Shown in pieces: positions 25,084 through 34,120 of a DNA stretch of 64,000 nucleotides. The stretch is from JACDAN01 sp963847235 (GTDB lineage Bacteria > Actinomycetota > Thermoleophilia > Gaiellales > Gaiellaceae): assembly GCA_963847235.1 (NCBI GenBank), contig CAWJYU010000004.1, forward strand, positions 124,001-188,000. The letters are read 5' to 3'. The notes below the pieces were generated by a model. That model saw nothing but the letters and a program-made list of their open reading frames with translations. It had not been told where the DNA came from and ran no database searches. The translations under genes were made by a program, and so were the position numbers. Positions within the stretch are counted from its first letter, which is position 1; every line of letters begins with the position of its first letter.

Positions 25084-27306
25084 GTGAAGCGCCTGCATCG
25101 AAACGAGAACTCGGTGCAGCCCGCGCGCGGGCTGGCGGAGAACCGGCTCCTTCGGCTCGAGGCGATCACCGAGACGGCGCTCTCCCACCTGGAGCTCGAG
25201 CAGCTGCTGGACGAGCTGCTCGAGCGCATCCGCGACCTGCTGGACGCCGACACCGCGGTGATGCTGCTAGTGGACGAGGACCGTGACGCGCTCGTTCCGC
25301 GGGCGATCAAGGGGTTCGATGCGGAGCTCCAGGTGCCGGTCGCCATCCCGATCGGCCAGGGCTTCGCGGGCCGTGTGGCCGCCGAGCGCGCGACCGTCGT
25401 GATCGACGACATCGAGCAGGCGGAGATCGTCAATCCGGTGCTCCGCGCGGTCGGGATCCGCTCGCTGATCGGCGTGCCGCTCCTGCACCTCGGCAAGCTG
25501 ATCGGCGTCGTCCACGCCGGCGCCTACACGACGGCCCACTTCAGCCCCGACGACGGGCTGCTCCTCCAGTTGGTCGCAGACCGCGTTGCGATGGCGATCA
25601 CGCAGTCACGCCTCTACGAGGCCGAGCGCGAGGCGCGCCGCGAGGCCGAGACCGCCTACGCACAGGTGTCGTTCCTCGCGCGGGCGAGCGAGCTCCTCGG
25701 GTCGTCGCTGGACTACGAGTCGACGCTGAAGCGCCTCGCACAGCTGGCGGTTCCTGAGCTGGCGGACGAGGTGCTGATCGACATGGTCGCGGAGGAGGGG
25801 GGCCTTCGACGCGTCGCGACCGCTCACGCAGACCCCGAGACGCTGGAGCTGATCCGCTCCCTGGACCAGCGGCTCCCGCCCGACGACCAGGCGCCGTACG
25901 GGCCCGGCTCCGTCGTCCGCTCCGGCGAGTCGCAGCTTGTTTCCGAGCTGACGGACGAGGTGATTGCCGAGCTGGCGCAGAACGAGGAGCATCGCCGGCT
26001 GATCGAGGAGCTGGGCCTGCGGTCGTTCATGACGATCCCCCTCGTCGCCAGGCGCGGCGTACTCGGCGCGATGACGTTCATCTCGTCCACGTCGGATCGC
26101 CACTTCGGCCACAGCGACCTCGCCTTCGCACAGGAGGTCGCGAGAAGGGCGGCCGCCGCGATCGAGGACGCCCGGCTGCACGCCGAGACAGAGGAGCGGG
26201 CGCAGGCCTCGCTTGTGCTCGACCACGTCGGCGAGGGGGTGTTTCTGGTCGACAGCCTCGGGCTCGTGCGGCTCTGGAACCCGGCCGCGGAGGCGATCAC
26301 CGGGATCCCGGCCGCGGAGATCGTCGGCCAGCCCGTCGGCCTGAGGATTCCCGGCTGGGCGGCGATCGACGACCTCGTCCCGGTGGCCGGGACCGCCAAT
26401 CCCGCCGACGTGCGTCCGGAGACGCTTCCCCTCGACGTCGGCGACCGCGAGCGCTGGATTCTGATCTCCGGCGTCAGCTTCCCGCAGGGGACGGTCTACG
26501 CATTCCGGGACATGACGGAAGAGCGCCGGCTCCGCGATTTGCAGAGCGAGTTCGTTGCGACCATCTCCCACGAGCTGCGAACGCCGCTGGCCGCGGTCTA
26601 CGGCGCGGCGATGACGCTGCAGCAGCGGTCGGATCGCCTCGACGAGGAACAGCGGGAGCGCCTGCTCGGCGTGGTCTACGACGAGGCGAGCCGGCTCGGG
26701 CGGATCATCGACGACGTCCTGTGGGCGAGCCGGCTGGAGAGCGGGCGCCTCGACTTCGCGATCGAGGCGTGCGATCCGAAATCGGTAGCCGAGTCAGTCG
26801 TCGAGGCCGCGAGCGTCTCCCTGCCGCCGGAGCTCACCCTCGAGCTCGTCGTCGACCCGAAGCTCACGACGATCGCGATCGATCCGGACAAGGTGCGCCA
26901 GGTCCTCAGCAACCTGGTGGAAAACGCCGTCAAGTACTCACCGGACGGTGGGCCCATCCGGGTGACGATCGCGCGGAACGGCCGCTACGTCCGCTTCGGC
27001 GTCGAGGACGAGGGACTCGGGATCCCGGCCGGCGAGCAGCAGCGGATCTTCGAGAAGTTCTACCGCGTCGACCCGAACCAGACCCGAGGCGTCGGAGGGA
27101 CCGGGCTCGGCCTCTACATCTCGAGGGAGCTCGTGCGGCGGATGGAGGGCCGACTCTGGGTCGAGTCGCAGGAAGGCGAGGGCTCGCGGTTCTTCGTCGA
27201 CCTGCCGCTCACCGAGAGCAGCAACGCCGAGGTGCTCGCGCACATCTCCGAGGACGAGCCTAGATGTGGCGCCGAGGCACGACGCCGAGCTCCTCGACCA
27301 TGGTGA
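25084..27306 (+). CDS. GAF-GAF-PAS hybrid sensor histidine kinase
   Basis: Protein of 740 aa. Two GAF domains (about residues 20-175 and 200-365) precede a PAS domain (about 375-490, GVFLVDSLGLVRLWNPAAEAITG). The kinase core has HisKA with phospho-acceptor ISHELRTPLAAV at about residue 496, then HATPase_c with N-box NLVENAVKYSP (about 610), DEGLGIP and GTGLGLYISREL (about 673). No TM helix is present, so it is a cytosolic sensor, probably of small ligands, light or redox via GAF/PAS. No response regulator is adjacent, making it an orphan kinase. Its last 47 bp overlap the convergent nucleotidyltransferase gene. Confidence 0.93.
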   Translation: MKRLHRNENSVQPARGLAENRLLRLEAITETALSHLELEQLLDELLERIRDLLDADTAVMLLVDEDRDALVPRAIKGFDAELQVPVAIPIGQGFAGRVAAERATVVIDDIEQAEIVNPVLRAVGIRSLIGVPLLHLGKLIGVVHAGAYTTAHFSPDDGLLLQLVADRVAMAITQSRLYEAEREARREAETAYAQVSFLARASELLGSSLDYESTLKRLAQLAVPELADEVLIDMVAEEGGLRRVATAHADPETLELIRSLDQRLPPDDQAPYGPGSVVRSGESQLVSELTDEVIAELAQNEEHRRLIEELGLRSFMTIPLVARRGVLGAMTFISSTSDRHFGHSDLAFAQEVARRAAAAIEDARLHAETEERAQASLVLDHVGEGVFLVDSLGLVRLWNPAAEAITGIPAAEIVGQPVGLRIPGWAAIDDLVPVAGTANPADVRPETLPLDVGDRERWILISGVSFPQGTVYAFRDMTEERRLRDLQSEFVATISHELRTPLAAVYGAAMTLQQRSDRLDEEQRERLLGVVYDEASRLGRIIDDVLWASRLESGRLDFAIEACDPKSVAESVVEAASVSLPPELTLELVVDPKLTTIAIDPDKVRQVLSNLVENAVKYSPDGGPIRVTIARNGRYVRFGVEDEGLGIPAGEQQRIFEKFYRVDPNQTRGVGGTGLGLYISRELVRRMEGRLWVESQEGEGSRFFVDLPLTESSNAEVLAHISEDEPRCGAEARRRAPRPW

Positions 27307-27826
27307 AGAACGCCTTGGCGTAGGGCGAGTCCCGCGTCCGCCGGCGAACGTCGAGCCAGTCGATGCGCTCGCGGAGCGAGCGGGCGAACTCCAGCGACCG
27401 TTCGTAGTCGAGGTCGTGCTCGTCGAGCGCGAGGAGCTTGGTCGCCATGATGTCCTCGAGCGACATGACCTTCATCGGGACTGCGTTCACCTCGAGGTCC
27501 TGTGCGCGCTCGAACAGCCCGTCGTCCACGTCGTTGCCGACCGCGCGGAAGATGACGTCCACCAGCACGTCGCCGTCCCAGGCCTTGTAGAGCCAGCCCT
27601 CGGGAGGTTTCTCGGTGCGCATCCCCGCGTCGGCGAGCGCCTGGAGTGCCCGGTCGGCGTGTGCGGGTCGCACCATCACGTCCAGGTCGTGCCCGGTTCC
27701 CGGGCCTCCGTACGCCCAGGCGGCGAGGCCGCCGCCCAGGAGGAAAGGCACCTCGGCTTCTCGTAGGGCCCCGGCGACGCGCTTCACGCTCTCCTTGATG
27801 TCGCTGAACGGTTGTTCTTCAGACAC
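27260..27826 (-). CDS. Nucleotidyltransferase-fold protein
   Basis: Protein of 188 aa with a minimal nucleotidyltransferase pattern: EVPFLLGGGLAAWAYGGPGTGHDLDVMV, that is GG(x)AxxxxG followed by the DxD metal-binding pair, then DGDVLVDVIF with the third acidic residue and LEDIMATKLLALDEHDLDY. Related proteins include AbiEii/MNT-type toxins and aminoglycoside-type enzymes, but no HEPN or antitoxin partner is next to it. Role unknown. It ends inside the histidine kinase gene end. Confidence 0.8.
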   Translation of the reverse strand: MSEEQPFSDIKESVKRVAGALREAEVPFLLGGGLAAWAYGGPGTGHDLDVMVRPAHADRALQALADAGMRTEKPPEGWLYKAWDGDVLVDVIFRAVGNDVDDGLFERAQDLEVNAVPMKVMSLEDIMATKLLALDEHDLDYERSLEFARSLRERIDWLDVRRRTRDSPYAKAFFTMVEELGVVPRRHI

Positions 27827-27870
27827 GATGCACTCGTTACCCGACCAGCCGGAGGGGGAATCACGGGAGC

Positions 27871-28629
27871 ATGACGGTTCGCGTCGCAGCGGCGGGCGAC
27901 ATCCACTGCTCGGAAGAGGAGCGGGCGCGCCTCGAGACGGCGTTCATGGACGCAGAGCGCGAGGGCGACCTGATCCTGCTCGCCGGCGACCTCACGACGT
28001 ACGGCGAGCCGGAGCAGGCCGAGGTGCTCGCCGACGTGACGCGGGGGATCGGCGTCCCGATCTACGCGGTGCTGGGGAACCACGACTGGCACGCGAACCG
28101 GCACGAGGAACTGGTGTCAGCGCTGCGAGGGGGCGGCATCCACGTCCTCGAGCGGGCCGCCGAAGTCGTGTCCGTGGCCGGGATGGAGATCGGGATCGTG
28201 GGCACGAAGGGGTTCATCGGCGGCTTCACGGGCTCGCTGCTGCCCGACTTCGGCGAGCCGCTGCTCCGGCGCGTCTACGCCGAGACGAGCGCCGAGGTGT
28301 CCGCGCTCGACCGTGGACTACGCAGGGTCGGCGAGTGCGCCGTCCGAATCGTCCTGCTGCATTACTCGCCCACGAGAGAGACGATCGAGGGCGAGCCGGA
28401 GGCGATCTGGACGTACCTCGGCAGCGAGCGACTGGCGGAGCCGATCGCCGAGCACAAGCCGGACCTCGTCCTTCACGGCCACGGCCACGGCGGCACCTTC
28501 GCAGGCAGGATCGACGACATCCCCGTCTTCAACGTGGGCGTCCCGGTGATCGGCCGGGACTTCTGGGTCTTCGAGTTCGACGAGAGCGGGCTGGTGCGAG
28601 AGCCGGAAGCCGTCGAGTCGCGGGGCTAG
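27871..28629 (+). CDS. Metallophosphoesterase (calcineurin-like)
   Basis: Protein of 252 aa with all five metallophosphoesterase blocks: GDIH, LLAGDLTTYG, VLGNHDWH, LLHYSPT and VLHGHGHGG. There is no signal peptide, so it is cytosolic. The family hydrolyses phosphomono- or diesters with a two-metal centre; the substrate is not predictable. Start is ATG 27871, preceded by GGAG. Its stop TAG is the first three bases of a long palindromic repeat. Confidence 0.88.
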   Translation: MTVRVAAAGDIHCSEEERARLETAFMDAEREGDLILLAGDLTTYGEPEQAEVLADVTRGIGVPIYAVLGNHDWHANRHEELVSALRGGGIHVLERAAEVVSVAGMEIGIVGTKGFIGGFTGSLLPDFGEPLLRRVYAETSAEVSALDRGLRRVGECAVRIVLLHYSPTRETIEGEPEAIWTYLGSERLAEPIAEHKPDLVLHGHGHGGTFAGRIDDIPVFNVGVPVIGRDFWVFEFDESGLVREPEAVESRG

Positions 28630-28795
28630 GAGGGTTTGGCGGAATAGCGCTCGTTGCCAGGGTGTGATGCTCGTTCCCAGGCAAGGACGCAGGGAGCGTT
28701 CGTATCGAATGAGATACGGGCGCGACTGAGGACGCAGTCCTGGGGGCGAGCAGCGCGGCCTGGCGACACAGCCGGTATTGCGTCAAGCCCTCCTA
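28627..28795. repeat. Long imperfect palindrome with CTAG ends, copy 1
   Basis: A 169-bp element whose two halves are inverted repeats of each other along almost the whole length (ends TAGGAGGG and CCCTCCTA; apex near 28709 with CGTATC/GATACG). It is nearly identical, in inverted orientation, to 41335-41503. It fills exactly the gap between the convergent phosphoesterase and YjbQ genes, and both of their TAG stop codons are made by its CTAG termini. It has no coding capacity. It looks like a miniature inverted-repeat (MITE or REP-like) element and could act as a bidirectional terminator. Confidence 0.85.
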
Positions 28796-29245
28796 GTTCC
28801 CGACGACCTGGACCAGCCAACGGCGGTCGCGCTCGCGGTCGAGCTCGAGGAAGAGCACGCGCTGCCAGGTGCCGAGGCAGAGCTCGCCGTCCCGGATCGG
28901 GATGGCCTCGCCGGCGCTGCCGAGGAGCATGGACATGCAGTGGGCGTGGCCGTTGCCGCGCTCCATGTCCTCCTCGCAGATGTTCTCCTTGCGCCGGTCC
29001 CAGTCGTCGTGCGCGTAGTAGTGCTCGCTCGGGACGAGCCGGCGGAGCATGGACGCGAAGTCCTCCAGGAACCCGTTCTCGAACTCGTTGACCCGCACGC
29101 AGCAGGTCGTGTGGGGCGAGTAGACGCAGACGATCCCGTCGCGGACGCCGCTCTCGCGCACCGCCTCCATGACCTCGTCCGTGATGTCCCGAACAGACAG
29201 CCGACCCTCTGTCCGGAGCCGTTGCTCCCCCTGGAACGCCTTCAT
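28793..29245 (-). CDS. YjbQ family protein (secondary thiamine-phosphate synthase enzyme family)
   Basis: Protein of 150 aa with the UPF0047/YjbQ pattern: VYSPHTTCCVRVNEFENGFLEDF, HAHCMSMLLG and WQRVLFLELDRERDRRW. Conserved His and Cys residues form a probable metal site. Members complement thiamine-phosphate synthase defects weakly, but the true function is not settled. The start is the ATG at 29245 (MKAFQGEQ), as conserved sequence begins there; the upstream in-frame region is antisense to the next gene leader. The stop codon is inside the palindromic repeat. Confidence 0.88.
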   Translation of the reverse strand: MKAFQGEQRLRTEGRLSVRDITDEVMEAVRESGVRDGIVCVYSPHTTCCVRVNEFENGFLEDFASMLRRLVPSEHYYAHDDWDRRKENICEEDMERGNGHAHCMSMLLGSAGEAIPIRDGELCLGTWQRVLFLELDRERDRRWLVQVVGN

Positions 29246-29289
29246 CGGCGGCCATCCTATCCACGGGTCGGACGGGAGTACGCTGGCTC

Positions 29290-30210
29290 GTGATGGTGGA
29301 GAACGTCGTCGTACGCCCACCGACCCTGGATGACGCCGGAGGCGTCGCCGCGCTGATTCTCGCGAGGGACCGCGCCGACTTCGGTGAGGACGACCCGATG
29401 GAGTTCACAGGCGACGAGCTTCGCGAGTGGTGGGCGATGGACGAGCCCCGGCTCGCGACCGACGCGTGGATCGCGCTCCGCGACGGCGAGATCGTCGGAT
29501 ACGCGTCGGCCCGGCGTGAGGGAGAGGTCGCGAACCTCGCCGACGAGTCCTGCGTGCATCCCGAGGCACGCGGCCTGGGGATCGGCTCGCACCTCCTCGA
29601 CGAGGCAGAGCAATGGGCTCGCGGGAACGGCCTCGAGCGGCTCCACGTGCACGTCGTCAACGAGGGCGGCCGGAGGCTGGCGGAGCAGCGCGGGCACGAG
29701 CTCGTGCGGTACTTCTGGCGGATGGAGATCGATCTGACCGGCGAGCCTCGTCTGGCCGAGCCGCCGGCGGGAGTCACCATCCGGGAGTACCGGCCCGGCG
29801 AGGACGACGGGGCCCTCCATGCGATGCAACAGGAAGCCTTTTCGGTGCACTGGGACTTCACGCCGAGCCCGCTCGAGGACTGGTTGACGTGGCGTCAGGG
29901 GCGAGGCGACTACCACCCTGCGCTCTGGCGGATCGCGGAGGAGAACGGCGAGATCGCGGGCGCCGCACTCTGCTTCGGCGAGGACCGGTCCGGCTGGGTG
30001 CTCGATCTCGCGGTCAGGCCGGCTTCACGGCGGGCCGGTCTGGGGCTCCTGCTGCTCCAGTCGGGCTTCGCCGCGCTCTGGCGGAATGGACACACGCGCG
30101 TGGGGCTCGAGGTCGACTCGGAGAACGAGACGGGCGCGACAAGGCTCTACGAGCGCGCGGGCATGAAGGTCACGCGTCGGTATGCGACCTACGAGAAGGT
30201 GCTCGCATAG
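29290..30210 (+). CDS. Tandem GNAT-family N-acetyltransferase
   Basis: Protein of about 306 aa containing two GNAT domains: residues 6-145 with acetyl-CoA motif CVHPEARGLGIGSHLLDEAE, and residues 155-305 with LAVRPASRRAGLGLLLLQSGF and VGLEVDSENETGATRLYERAGM. The two-domain layout resembles mycothiol synthase (MshD)-type enzymes, although substrate is not assigned. A second start codon (ATG 29293) follows directly after GTG 29290. A tRNA gene follows 20 bp after the stop. Confidence 0.88.
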   Translation: MMVENVVVRPPTLDDAGGVAALILARDRADFGEDDPMEFTGDELREWWAMDEPRLATDAWIALRDGEIVGYASARREGEVANLADESCVHPEARGLGIGSHLLDEAEQWARGNGLERLHVHVVNEGGRRLAEQRGHELVRYFWRMEIDLTGEPRLAEPPAGVTIREYRPGEDDGALHAMQQEAFSVHWDFTPSPLEDWLTWRQGRGDYHPALWRIAEENGEIAGAALCFGEDRSGWVLDLAVRPASRRAGLGLLLLQSGFAALWRNGHTRVGLEVDSENETGATRLYERAGMKVTRRYATYEKVLA

Positions 30211-30230
30211 CCGGTTACGCTGTCCGGCGA

Positions 30231-30304
30231 GGGCCCGTAGCTCAGCTGGTTAGAGCAGCCGACTCATAATCGGTTGGTCCCTGGTTCGAGTCCAGGCGGG
30301 CCCA
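30231..30304 (+). tRNA. tRNA with CAT anticodon (Met elongator or Ile2)
   Basis: A complete cloverleaf of 74 nt: acceptor GGGCCCG/CGGGCCC, D-arm GCTCAGCTGGTTAGAGC, anticodon loop CTCATAA (anticodon CAT), variable loop TGGTC, T-arm CCTGGTTCGAGTCCAGG, discriminator A. CCA is not encoded. The anticodon arm pattern GACTCATAATC is shared by elongator tRNA-Met and by tRNA-Ile2, in which C34 becomes lysidine. Which of the two it is cannot be settled by eye. Confidence 0.95.
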
Positions 30305-30534
30305 ATTCACCCGTGGCCAAATGGGAGATGTGAGGGGGGCCGCCTGCGGTCTCAGGGGGAAGGCAGCCCCCCACTTAAACCGCAGAACTTCGTATTGGCG
30401 ATTCCCCGCCGGACTCCTGGGTCGACCCGGACTTGTCGCCGGGTTGTCGAGTCGACATTGGGTCGGGAGCCGGACGGCGGTCATTCGTTTTCCGAGCAGA
30501 CCGGCGTGGTTGACATCGTTAGGATTGTCACAAC

Positions 30535-31720
30535 GTGTCGGCGCACGCCAAGCGGCTCCCCTCCCGTCCGAAGCTGAGACCACCCCGGTTGGCGCGAGCC
30601 ACGTTCGCCGCGCTCGTCACTGTCGTTGTCTCGGTCTCGGCGACGACGCTCGCAGGGGCCGCTCCGGCCGCGCCCGCACCCGGGGCATGGAAGACGATTC
30701 CCGGCGTCCGCGCGGACTTCGGACAAGGCATCGCCGCCGTCGGTTGGGCCTCGGACCGCGTCTGGATGGCGCTAACCGGCGCGGGCGTGGACAAGATGTC
30801 CGTGACGAGCGCCAGGGTCGCGGGCCGGGGTCTGCTCGGATTCGAGACGACTCGCCTGAACGCCACTTCGTATGTGCGGCTGATCGCCGGCTCCGAGCTC
30901 GTGTACTCCGTTTCGCAGACGAACGCGGACTCGCTCGTGGCGAAGCAGCTGCTTCCCAACGGTCGACTCGGGCCGCCGACCGTTCCTCTGGATCCGAAGC
31001 AGATCGCCCCCAACCAGGACCTCTCTGCGGCGGCCTCTCTCCGCGTAGGCGGGCGAACGGTCTGGGCCCTCCCCGGCGGGTCCAGAACGGGCTCCGTTCT
31101 GTGGGTCTGTTGCGCGGCCGACGGATCCGGGCAGAACCTCACGCGATTCGTCAATCGCCAGTCGACGCCAGCGAGACCCGTCTACCTCGGGCTCGACGGG
31201 CGCGGGCGACTGTGGCTCGCCTGGCACGACGCGAGCGGCGTCAAGATCGTCGAGCTCGACCCTGCGAGCTTGGTGCCGCGCACGGCGACACCGATCCGCG
31301 CTCCAGGGCGCGGCGGTCGAGCGGTTCCACATGGCCTGCGCGGCGACCTGCCGGCTCGTGATCGAGTCTCTCGGAGGGGTGGTGGGAATCCTCTCGTGGG
31401 CGCCGGGGGAACGCTCACCCACGACGATCGCGAGGGGCAGAAACGTGTTCGGCGTGACGCGGGCGCCCCGGCTGCTGGCCGCTGCGTACCGCTCGGGCAA
31501 GCTCGCCGTCGCGTACATCCCGGAGGACGCTCCGTACGGAGTTCGCGTCGTGCGCGGTGACGCCCGAGGCGCGCGGTCCCGCCGCGTCGGCCGGCTCAGG
31601 AAGTCACTCGAGGGAGTAACCACGCATGCCGCGTTCGGTCCCGCAGGGCTCGTCGCAGTCACGCCTGTGAACGCCTTCGAGCTCTCCGCCGTCCGTATCG
31701 GCGTGATTCGGCTCCCCTGA
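30535..31720 (+). CDS. Secreted repeat-type protein, single frame change near 31305
   Basis: A GTG at 30535 starts a protein with a signal peptide (RATFAALVTVVVSVSATTLAGA) followed by beta-propeller-like repeats (GIAAVGWASDRVWMAL, SLRVGGRTVWALPGG, YLGLDGRGRLWLAWHDASGVKIVELDP). The first frame becomes nonsense near 31305, while the next frame continues AVERFHMACAATCRLVIESL to a plausible end at 31720 (AVRIGVIRLP). Combined length would be about 395 aa. One inserted or deleted base explains the break. Function unknown; probably a cell-surface or extracellular protein. Confidence 0.65.
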
Positions 31721-31788
31721 CCTCGCAACCCGACGGCCGCCTGTTCCCAGAACCCGTGCCTTCAGGGCAGCGACCTAGACTCGCTCCA

Positions 31789-32229
31789 ATGAGCGTCAGA
31801 GTCGCCATCGGGCTTGGAGCCGTGCTGGGCTTGGCGCTCGGCATCGTCGTCAGTCTGACCACCGATGTTCCCTTTGCACCTGAGGCCGGGCTTGTGCTCG
31901 GTGCGCTCCTTGGCTGGCTCTCGCGGCGCGTGGGCGCGTCGGTCAACGCGTACGCTCACCGGGTCGTCTGGTCCCGCAGGCCGGTCAGTCGTGGACGGCG
32001 TCCGAGCTTGGGAGTGTCGTCGGGGCGTCACCACGCGCGGGAGCTCGGCGAAATGCTAGTTCGACAACGTGTCTCGGTGGTTTCTCGCAAGACGCTCACG
32101 TTCGGCGCACGCGCGGTTGTCGGGTGGGTTGTTCCCCAGACGAATCGTTCTCGGTTGTCAGTACTGCCGGCGCGGAGCGAGTGGCGGCGTCGGTCATCGG
32201 CGTTAGCGAGGGAACCGACCCGTCGGTAG
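31789..32229 (+). CDS. Small membrane protein, uncertain
   Basis: Frame of 146 aa from ATG 31789. Residues 5-25 and 33-50 are hydrophobic (VAIGLGAVLGLALGIVVSL and AGLVLGALLGWLSRRVG), consistent with two membrane helices. The C-terminal 90 residues are Arg-rich and look less like native protein, so the gene may be shorter or frame-altered. No family recognised. Confidence 0.4.
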   Translation: MSVRVAIGLGAVLGLALGIVVSLTTDVPFAPEAGLVLGALLGWLSRRVGASVNAYAHRVVWSRRPVSRGRRPSLGVSSGRHHARELGEMLVRQRVSVVSRKTLTFGARAVVGWVVPQTNRSRLSVLPARSEWRRRSSALAREPTRR

Positions 32230-32346
32230 CGCCGTCCAGGCGAGCCGGTCAGCCCTTGACCAAGCGGCGCTGCGGCCCAGGTCGTGTGGTGCGTCCAAGC
32301 CGTTCGGCTCGCCGCCCGGGGACGTGCCCCCGGCGTCGAAAGCACG

Positions 32347-32595
32347 TTGACGCTGGCCGGCGTGATTCCGTGGATCATCATCGCCCTGGTCGCCGTGCCT
32401 TTGGTCGTCATCGCCGTTCATGGCCACACTGTCTCCAAGACGACGCACGGGCACGCTCTCCGCGAGCTGAAGACGAAGCCATTCGGAGCGGCAACCCGGA
32501 GCAGGAAGTCCGCGCCGCCGAGGCCAAGGCTGGAGCATGGAGGACAAGGAGGTGTGACGGCGCTGCTCGAAGCTCGCGCAGGGATTCGTACTTGA
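32347..32595 (+). CDS. Small single-TM protein, uncertain
   Basis: Frame of 82 aa from TTG 32347. An N-terminal TM helix (IPWIIIALVAVPLVVIAVHG) is followed by a basic cytosolic tail (SKTTHGHALRELKTKPFG). No ribosome-binding site is convincing. It lies 4 bp before a lipoprotein gene on the same strand and may be co-transcribed. No family recognised. Confidence 0.45.
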   Translation: MTLAGVIPWIIIALVAVPLVVIAVHGHTVSKTTHGHALRELKTKPFGAATRSRKSAPPRPRLEHGGQGGVTALLEARAGIRT

Positions 32596-32599
32596 CTCG

Positions 32600-32938
32600 A
32601 TGAAGGTTGCGATTGCGTTCGCGGTGCTCGTCGCGATCCTCGCCTCGGGTTGCGGCTCCGACGACTCCGCCGCTCCGCCCCCGCCGACCTCGGCCGGGTC
32701 GGAGGAGCTGTCGTCCGAGGACGTCGAGAAGGCGTTCCTCGCCGAGGCGGCGGGCGGTGGGGTGGTCAACCACGACGGCTCACCGCCGAAGTCGATCGAG
32801 TGCGAGAAGGGAGACGCCACGCAGGAGTGGCGCTGCCGGATCTCCCTGTCCGGAGGCGACAGCAGCATCTGCCTCATCACGGTCGACCCGGTGACGCGGA
32901 CGGTGACCGAGCGCAGCTGCGGCCGGATCGACAACTAG
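32600..32938 (+). CDS. Small lipoprotein
   Basis: Protein of 112 aa with a type II signal peptide (MKVAIAFAVLVAILASGCGS, lipobox ASGC, acylated Cys at residue 18). The mature part is acidic and has a linker of Pro/Ser, then a small domain with three cysteines (IECEKGDATQEWRCRISL, SSICLI, ERSCGR) that could form disulfides. Role unknown. Its stop overlaps the convergent M48 protease stop by 4 bp. Confidence 0.75.
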   Translation: MKVAIAFAVLVAILASGCGSDDSAAPPPPTSAGSEELSSEDVEKAFLAEAAGGGVVNHDGSPPKSIECEKGDATQEWRCRISLSGGDSSICLITVDPVTRTVTERSCGRIDN

Positions 32939-34089
32939 GTCTGCGCCGCCGCCCAGGCCCGCCCGGCCTCGAGCCGCTCGGGCGCAGACGGGTGGCTGAA
33001 GAAGAAGAGGTACGCAGCCTTGGGCGGGTCGAGGTCGCCGAGGTTCGAGAGCGCAAGGTTGCGATGCGTGGCCTCGTACACCTCCGCTTCGCCTGTCAGC
33101 TCGAGCGAGAAGCGGTCGGCGTCACGCTCCCACCGTCGCGAGAGGGCCAGCGCAAACGGCCGGACCGCGAGCTCGGCCAACGTGCCGGCGAAGAGGACGA
33201 ACGGGATGACGCGCGGGTCGCCCGGCCCGTTCGCGCCGATCGCGTCCAGCAGGGCATCCCACTGGAACAGCACCCACAGCCCGAGGACGAAGAGGGCGGT
33301 TCCGGCCATGCCGATCGCAGTTCCGATCGCAACATGCCTGAAGCGCCGATGGCCGAGCTCGTGGGCGACGACCAGCCGCAGCTCACCCGGTTCGCCGCGG
33401 TCGAGCAGCGTGTCCCAGACGACCACCCGGCGCGTCTTCCCGATCCCGGAGACGTACGCGTTGTGCTTCGTCGTCCGCCGGCTCGCGTCCGCGACGAGCA
33501 CGTCGCGCACCGGCACCCCCGCCCGGTCGCCCAGCGAGCGGAGCTCCCCCGCAAGGCTCCGGTCCTCGAGCGGCACGAACTTGTTGAACACCGGCTCCAG
33601 CAAGACGGGCGCGAGAAACGAGACGACGAAGACGATTGCCGCGCCGCCCAGGGCCGCGACCACCGGCCACCACGAGGGAAAGAGATGCACGGCCGCAACG
33701 AGGCCGACCATCGGGATCACCGTCAGCGCGATGCCGATCGCCACGCCCTTGACCCGGTCCGACACCCAGCCGCCGAGCGTCTGCGTCGAGAACCCCCAGC
33801 GCCGCTCGTGGAGGTAGCCGCGCCAGAACGCGATCGGGGTCGCGACGAGCGAGCCGACGAGCGCGACGAGCGCCGAGAACGCGATCGCCTCGCCCCACCA
33901 CGGCAGGCCGTCGACGAGCCCGAAGAGCCAGTCGCCGAGCCCGCCGAAGCTGAGCAACGCGAGCACGAGCAGGCCGAGCGCGATCCCGAGAACGCGGGCG
34001 AAGTAGGCCGGGCGGTGGTAGCGGCGGGCCCGCTCGATCTGCTCTGAATCGAAGATCTGGCGGCCGCTACTTAACGTACTGTCCATCAA
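32935..34089 (-). CDS. M48-family Ste24-like membrane metalloprotease
   Basis: Protein of 384 aa with several TM helices and the zinc motif HELGH at residues 243-247, preceded by the AYVSGIGKTRRVVVWDTLL strand and followed by the third-ligand region WERDADRFSLEL. This is the CAAX-protease/Ste24 layout, larger than HtpX. In bacteria such proteins degrade or process membrane proteins. It is divergent from the FtsH-like protease gene, with only 31 bp between starts, so two membrane-protease genes share a promoter region. Confidence 0.92.
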   Translation of the reverse strand: MMDSTLSSGRQIFDSEQIERARRYHRPAYFARVLGIALGLLVLALLSFGGLGDWLFGLVDGLPWWGEAIAFSALVALVGSLVATPIAFWRGYLHERRWGFSTQTLGGWVSDRVKGVAIGIALTVIPMVGLVAAVHLFPSWWPVVAALGGAAIVFVVSFLAPVLLEPVFNKFVPLEDRSLAGELRSLGDRAGVPVRDVLVADASRRTTKHNAYVSGIGKTRRVVVWDTLLDRGEPGELRLVVAHELGHRRFRHVAIGTAIGMAGTALFVLGLWVLFQWDALLDAIGANGPGDPRVIPFVLFAGTLAELAVRPFALALSRRWERDADRFSLELTGEAEVYEATHRNLALSNLGDLDPPKAAYLFFFSHPSAPERLEAGRAWAAAQT

Positions 34090-34120
34090 ACGTGAACATT
34101 CGCACGTCTAAATTCTGACG

